64,000 bases of DNA from Ignelater luminosus (taxonomy: Eukaryota; Arthropoda; Insecta; Coleoptera; Elateridae), in NCBI GenBank assembly GCA_011009095.1, contig VTPC01090590.1, positions 187,830-251,829 on the forward strand, read 5' to 3'. The notes under the pieces are model-generated. The model worked only from the letters and a program-made list of their open reading frames with translations. It was not told the DNA's origin and did no database searches. The translations under genes and the position numbers were made by a program. Numbering within the stretch: position 1 is the first letter of the stretch; each line of letters begins with the position of its first letter. Below, one piece after another: positions 61,004 through 64,000 of the stretch.

Positions 61004-61256
61004 TTCCACAACGAAGCCAAAATATGCTTTCTTATGGTGGGTTTATGCAGCTTTCCTCAAGTTCGATTTTAAATTTAAGAGCAAAATCTAAGCCCGTAAC
61101 TTCTAAAATAAGCATGGTTTATACAGAAAATTAAATACTAAGCATTAACCAATAATATTGTAGTCTTAACGCATGTCAGTTCTCCCTGCTTTTTGTAGCG
61201 TATGCTAACCTTAGAATTTTCGTAGGTTATAAACAATTTTACAATTTAATTCGTGC

Positions 61257-61473
61257 TAGTGTTTTTAATAGGTACAGTGTGGACACACTTGTCAAAGAAA
61301 AGAGACAAAAATATACGTTAGCTCTCTACTGTAAAGGATAGAATAAGAATTTACTATTAAAATTTTTCTTCTTTTTTTTACACCCACAGTAAGTGACAGT
61401 AAGTTTGACAAGTGTGGCCACACTCTTCCCATTAGAAAAATAACATTTAATAAAACAATATCAAGGCACACTA
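61257..61473. mobile_element. hAT-type MITE, copy 2 (217 bp), left terminal repeat internally deleted
   Basis: The right arm ends ..CAATATCAAGGCACACTA, as in the copy at 36433-36714. The left side keeps only TAGTG before jumping to TTTTTAATAGGTACAGTGTG, so about 30 bp of terminal repeat is gone. ATTCGTGC flanks both ends (61249-61256 and 61474-61481), a perfect 8-bp target-site duplication. Confidence 0.88.
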
Positions 61474-61481
61474 ATTCGTGC

Positions 61482-63300
61482 TAATCATACGCCTAACCTC
61501 AACGAACGTAAACAAAACAAAATCCATGCGTTGCCATGCGTTGACAGATCAACATGTCGCTAAGGTAGACATATATAGTTTTGGGGTCGTTGCAATGCTG
61601 TTACGACTAAAATTAAAGTTAAAGTTGGCAGTTAGGTACTTTCAAGGTCAGTGATTCTTACTACCAAATTTTAAAGTTACTGCTAAAATCTGTATAAACA
61701 CTTAGAGTTGAAATTACTACTTTCATACCCTGTCTCATTTCTATAATTCCAATTCATTTCTAATTTCTAGGGTTTTAATTGGATGCACTGTTATACCCCA
61801 AACTTATTTATGTTGGTGTCACTACTTCTAGTTACAAATCTCTCACTAAAAAACTTTCTGTCGAAATGTCATATAAGTATGTTAAAATGTAGCAAATTTG
61901 TTTTTATGTGCAAATCATTTTCATTACAATTCATATTGAAGTAATGAACACAAAAAATAAATTTCTATTCCAAATAATAAACAAATAACAAAGGTAACTT
62001 TAAAATATGAGAATGTTTTTGAATAAAAAAACGAATCCCAAATTTAGTTTAATTCCCTTGATATTCTTCCCTTAAATAATAGTTGTTCAATCAACTGCTC
62101 ACTTTCTTTCTCCCTGGTATTGAATCGTAAATTCTTTTTATTTTTATTATTTGTTTGCTAATCTAATACTTAATATGTTTTTCAATGTAAACCTTACCGT
62201 ACATCAAACGTTTCACATAATCTCGCATATTGCGCTTTGAGTAACATTTGGGGTTTTAATTCTAAAAATTGTGCTTGGCATTTCAAAATCAATCTTTTTC
62301 ATTGTAGGTATTGTTTTTAAAAAAATGATTCGCTGCCAAGAACAAAAATATTCGAGCCATCTCGATAACTGTCGTGTATGATCGTTGACATTTATAACTT
62401 AGAAATTATAATGTTTATACATTTTTTAAATTTTACTAAAATATTTATTTAATTATACTTAAGACCTGTTAAATCTGTAGATGATGATGCAATGTATAAT
62501 ATTAAAATGTTCCTGTTTGGAAATAACGTGAAATTATCTATTAAAGAAATCTATAAAACGCCGCTCAACGTCGCATCAGAGTTTTTCAAAAATCTCTTTT
62601 GAAATTTTGTATAATCCGCAAAGATTTTTACTGAAATGTTCAAAATCTGATACAATTCTAAATTTCATCAAAAATGTATCAAAATAGAGGATGAAAGGCT
62701 GATCATCAACTACCATCAACGTTTCCAGAGCTAGCTGTAATTCTCCAAATCTTATGATCGTTTCTGACGATATGTTTTACTGTTGTTGTGGCACCATTGC
62801 CACTTTACTTATTATTATTTATCGAGCAGCAATGGTCCGACGGTATGCCCCTTTGAATCTGCCGGTACAGATTGTCCAACGAAATAATAGATAAAGAGGA
62901 TTTTCTTTTATATATGTATGTTAATCAAAAGAAGAGAGATGTATTTTTTGTTTGCGTCGAATGTCATTATTTCTTATTTTATTCTGTTTATCAAGTTTTC
63001 TACAATTTGGGTATCCCTTAGTATAAAAAAACTTGTTCTTTCTTTATTACACAACAGAAATACTTCTAACTTGGATTATTTTAAAGCTTAGCAGATGATC
63101 ATTTACACTATAAATACCACGATATACTTGATGCAAGTTGGGGCGTTAACCTGATCATCTAAAAACCTGAAAGAATTCCACAATATTCTCAAATACATTT
63201 TCTATGTCGCACGCAGATTTTAGAATGGAATTCCAATTAGAACTGTACCTTATGAATATTTTAAGTACTGCCGTATGAATGTGCGAAGAGGTCTGTACGG
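61482..63300. other. Intergenic, no gene seen
   Basis: AT-rich; no frame with recognisable content and no clear repeat boundaries. Confidence 0.4.
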
Positions 63301-63329
63301 ACAGAAATTTTTATGCCCAACCCGGCCCA

Positions 63330-63560
63330 ACTGGGGACAAACTTGACGCAGCCTAAAAAAACATCCGCTAACTTCTTAATCGACCCGACAAAAAAGCCAA
63401 AGGCCCGAGAAATCGAAAAGACCCGACGGCCCAAGGAGTTTAAAAAGTCCGACAGGCCCGACAGACCGGTATGACCCGACAGGCCCGAGAGATCCAAACA
63501 GCCTGATAGACCGGTAGACCCAAAGGGCTGAAAAGTTCAAAGGGCCTGAAGAAGTCAGTA
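63330..63560 (+). repeat. Degenerate 9-bp-period array, locus 3
   Basis: About 25 units near GGCCCGACA / GGCCCGAGA. The left edge, CGGCCCAACTGGGGACAAAC, matches the edge of the 53-54 kb array. Internal order (GACCCGACAGGCCCGAGAGA then ATCCAAACAGCCTGATAGAC) parallels a segment of locus 1. Confidence 0.8.
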
Positions 63561-64000
63561 GTAGTGACTCATTACCATTAAAATAATAATACTGCAATTT
63601 ATTCAAAGGGCTACTTCATTTCTTTAATAATTCATCATCTTTTATTTTGTTTGTGTAATTAATTTTAGCCAGTTTTTATTTTTAAAGGCCGTGCTTGTAA
63701 CTTTTTAGTTCACTAGGCTAAATCTAAAAAACATTACAGAGGTCTACCTACTAATATTTTTATTTATTTCTAAATTTGATTGATATAATTAGATGATATG
63801 TTATTACTTGGTTTATAATTTTATAAATATGCAAAATTCAGAGGACCGGGTACATACTTTGCAATAATAAGTAACTAAAACAAAATAAATAAAAATTACA
63901 AACTCCAACGCAGAAATTATTAGCTGTTGGGCTTATTCAAACATGTTAATCCCAAAAACAGATGCAGTGTCAATAAAATCTTGAGATTTTACAACCAAGA
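63561..64000. other. Intergenic window end, no gene seen
   Basis: AT-rich unique-looking sequence. Confidence 0.4.

Overview
The window is nuclear DNA from an insect. Genes have short introns with GT..AG boundaries, the sequence is AT-rich, and the gene content is typical of insects: pacifastin inhibitor domains, a gustatory-receptor-type protein, and a CCAP-type neuropeptide receptor. Mariner, copia, BEL/Pao, LINE and MITE copies are abundant. A beetle is a reasonable guess from the mixture, but nothing here proves the order. Every gene model was assembled by hand from splice signals and reading phase, and the exon lengths close in frame.

Layout. 1-15.1 kb: two paralogous chymotrypsin-like serine protease genes (1-1124 plus, 5'-truncated by the window; 13934-15036 minus) flank a six-exon secreted inhibitor gene on the minus strand (2888-8918). 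The inhibitor has a signal peptide, four pacifastin-type domains and a C-terminal WAP-type domain. Its 4.9 kb fourth intron holds a decayed BEL/Pao retroelement. 15.2-26.9 kb is mobile-element territory: a mariner with one frameshift (15874-17166), several foldback elements, and a structurally complete copia element with near-identical LTRs (22196-26849). 27-35.3 kb is the gene-dense part: an intronless cyclin-fold gene (27189-27956), mitochondrial tyrosyl-tRNA synthetase (28809-30564, seven exons, 460 aa) and a GPI-anchored alkaline phosphatase (31084-35269, nine exons, 526 aa). 35.3-51.4 kb holds no gene I can support. It carries a hAT-type MITE, a decayed Tc1/IS630-like element, 9-bp-period arrays, other inverted-repeat elements, one N gap (44353-44623) and a LINE remnant. 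51.4-52.4 kb: a gustatory-receptor-like exon lacking the family's C-terminal end. 57.0-58.5 kb: the seven-transmembrane core of a CCAP receptor, eight exons. 59-64 kb: tandem repeats, a second copy of the hAT-type MITE, and a third 9-bp-period array.

How the genes relate. The protease/inhibitor/protease group is the only cluster with an obvious functional theme: secreted chymotrypsin-like enzymes beside a secreted inhibitor, one domain of which has Tyr at the expected P1 site. The synthetase, phosphatase, cyclin-like gene and receptors are unrelated neighbours.

Most unusual items: (1) the pacifastin-plus-WAP architecture, with one pacifastin domain that has lost exactly the two cysteines expected to pair; (2) three dispersed arrays with a degenerate 9-bp period, two of which share an edge sequence; (3) a MITE family whose two copies each have perfect 8-bp target-site duplications although one copy has lost most of its left terminal repeat; (4) a 46-bp, almost fully palindromic insertion flanked by a 7-bp direct repeat.
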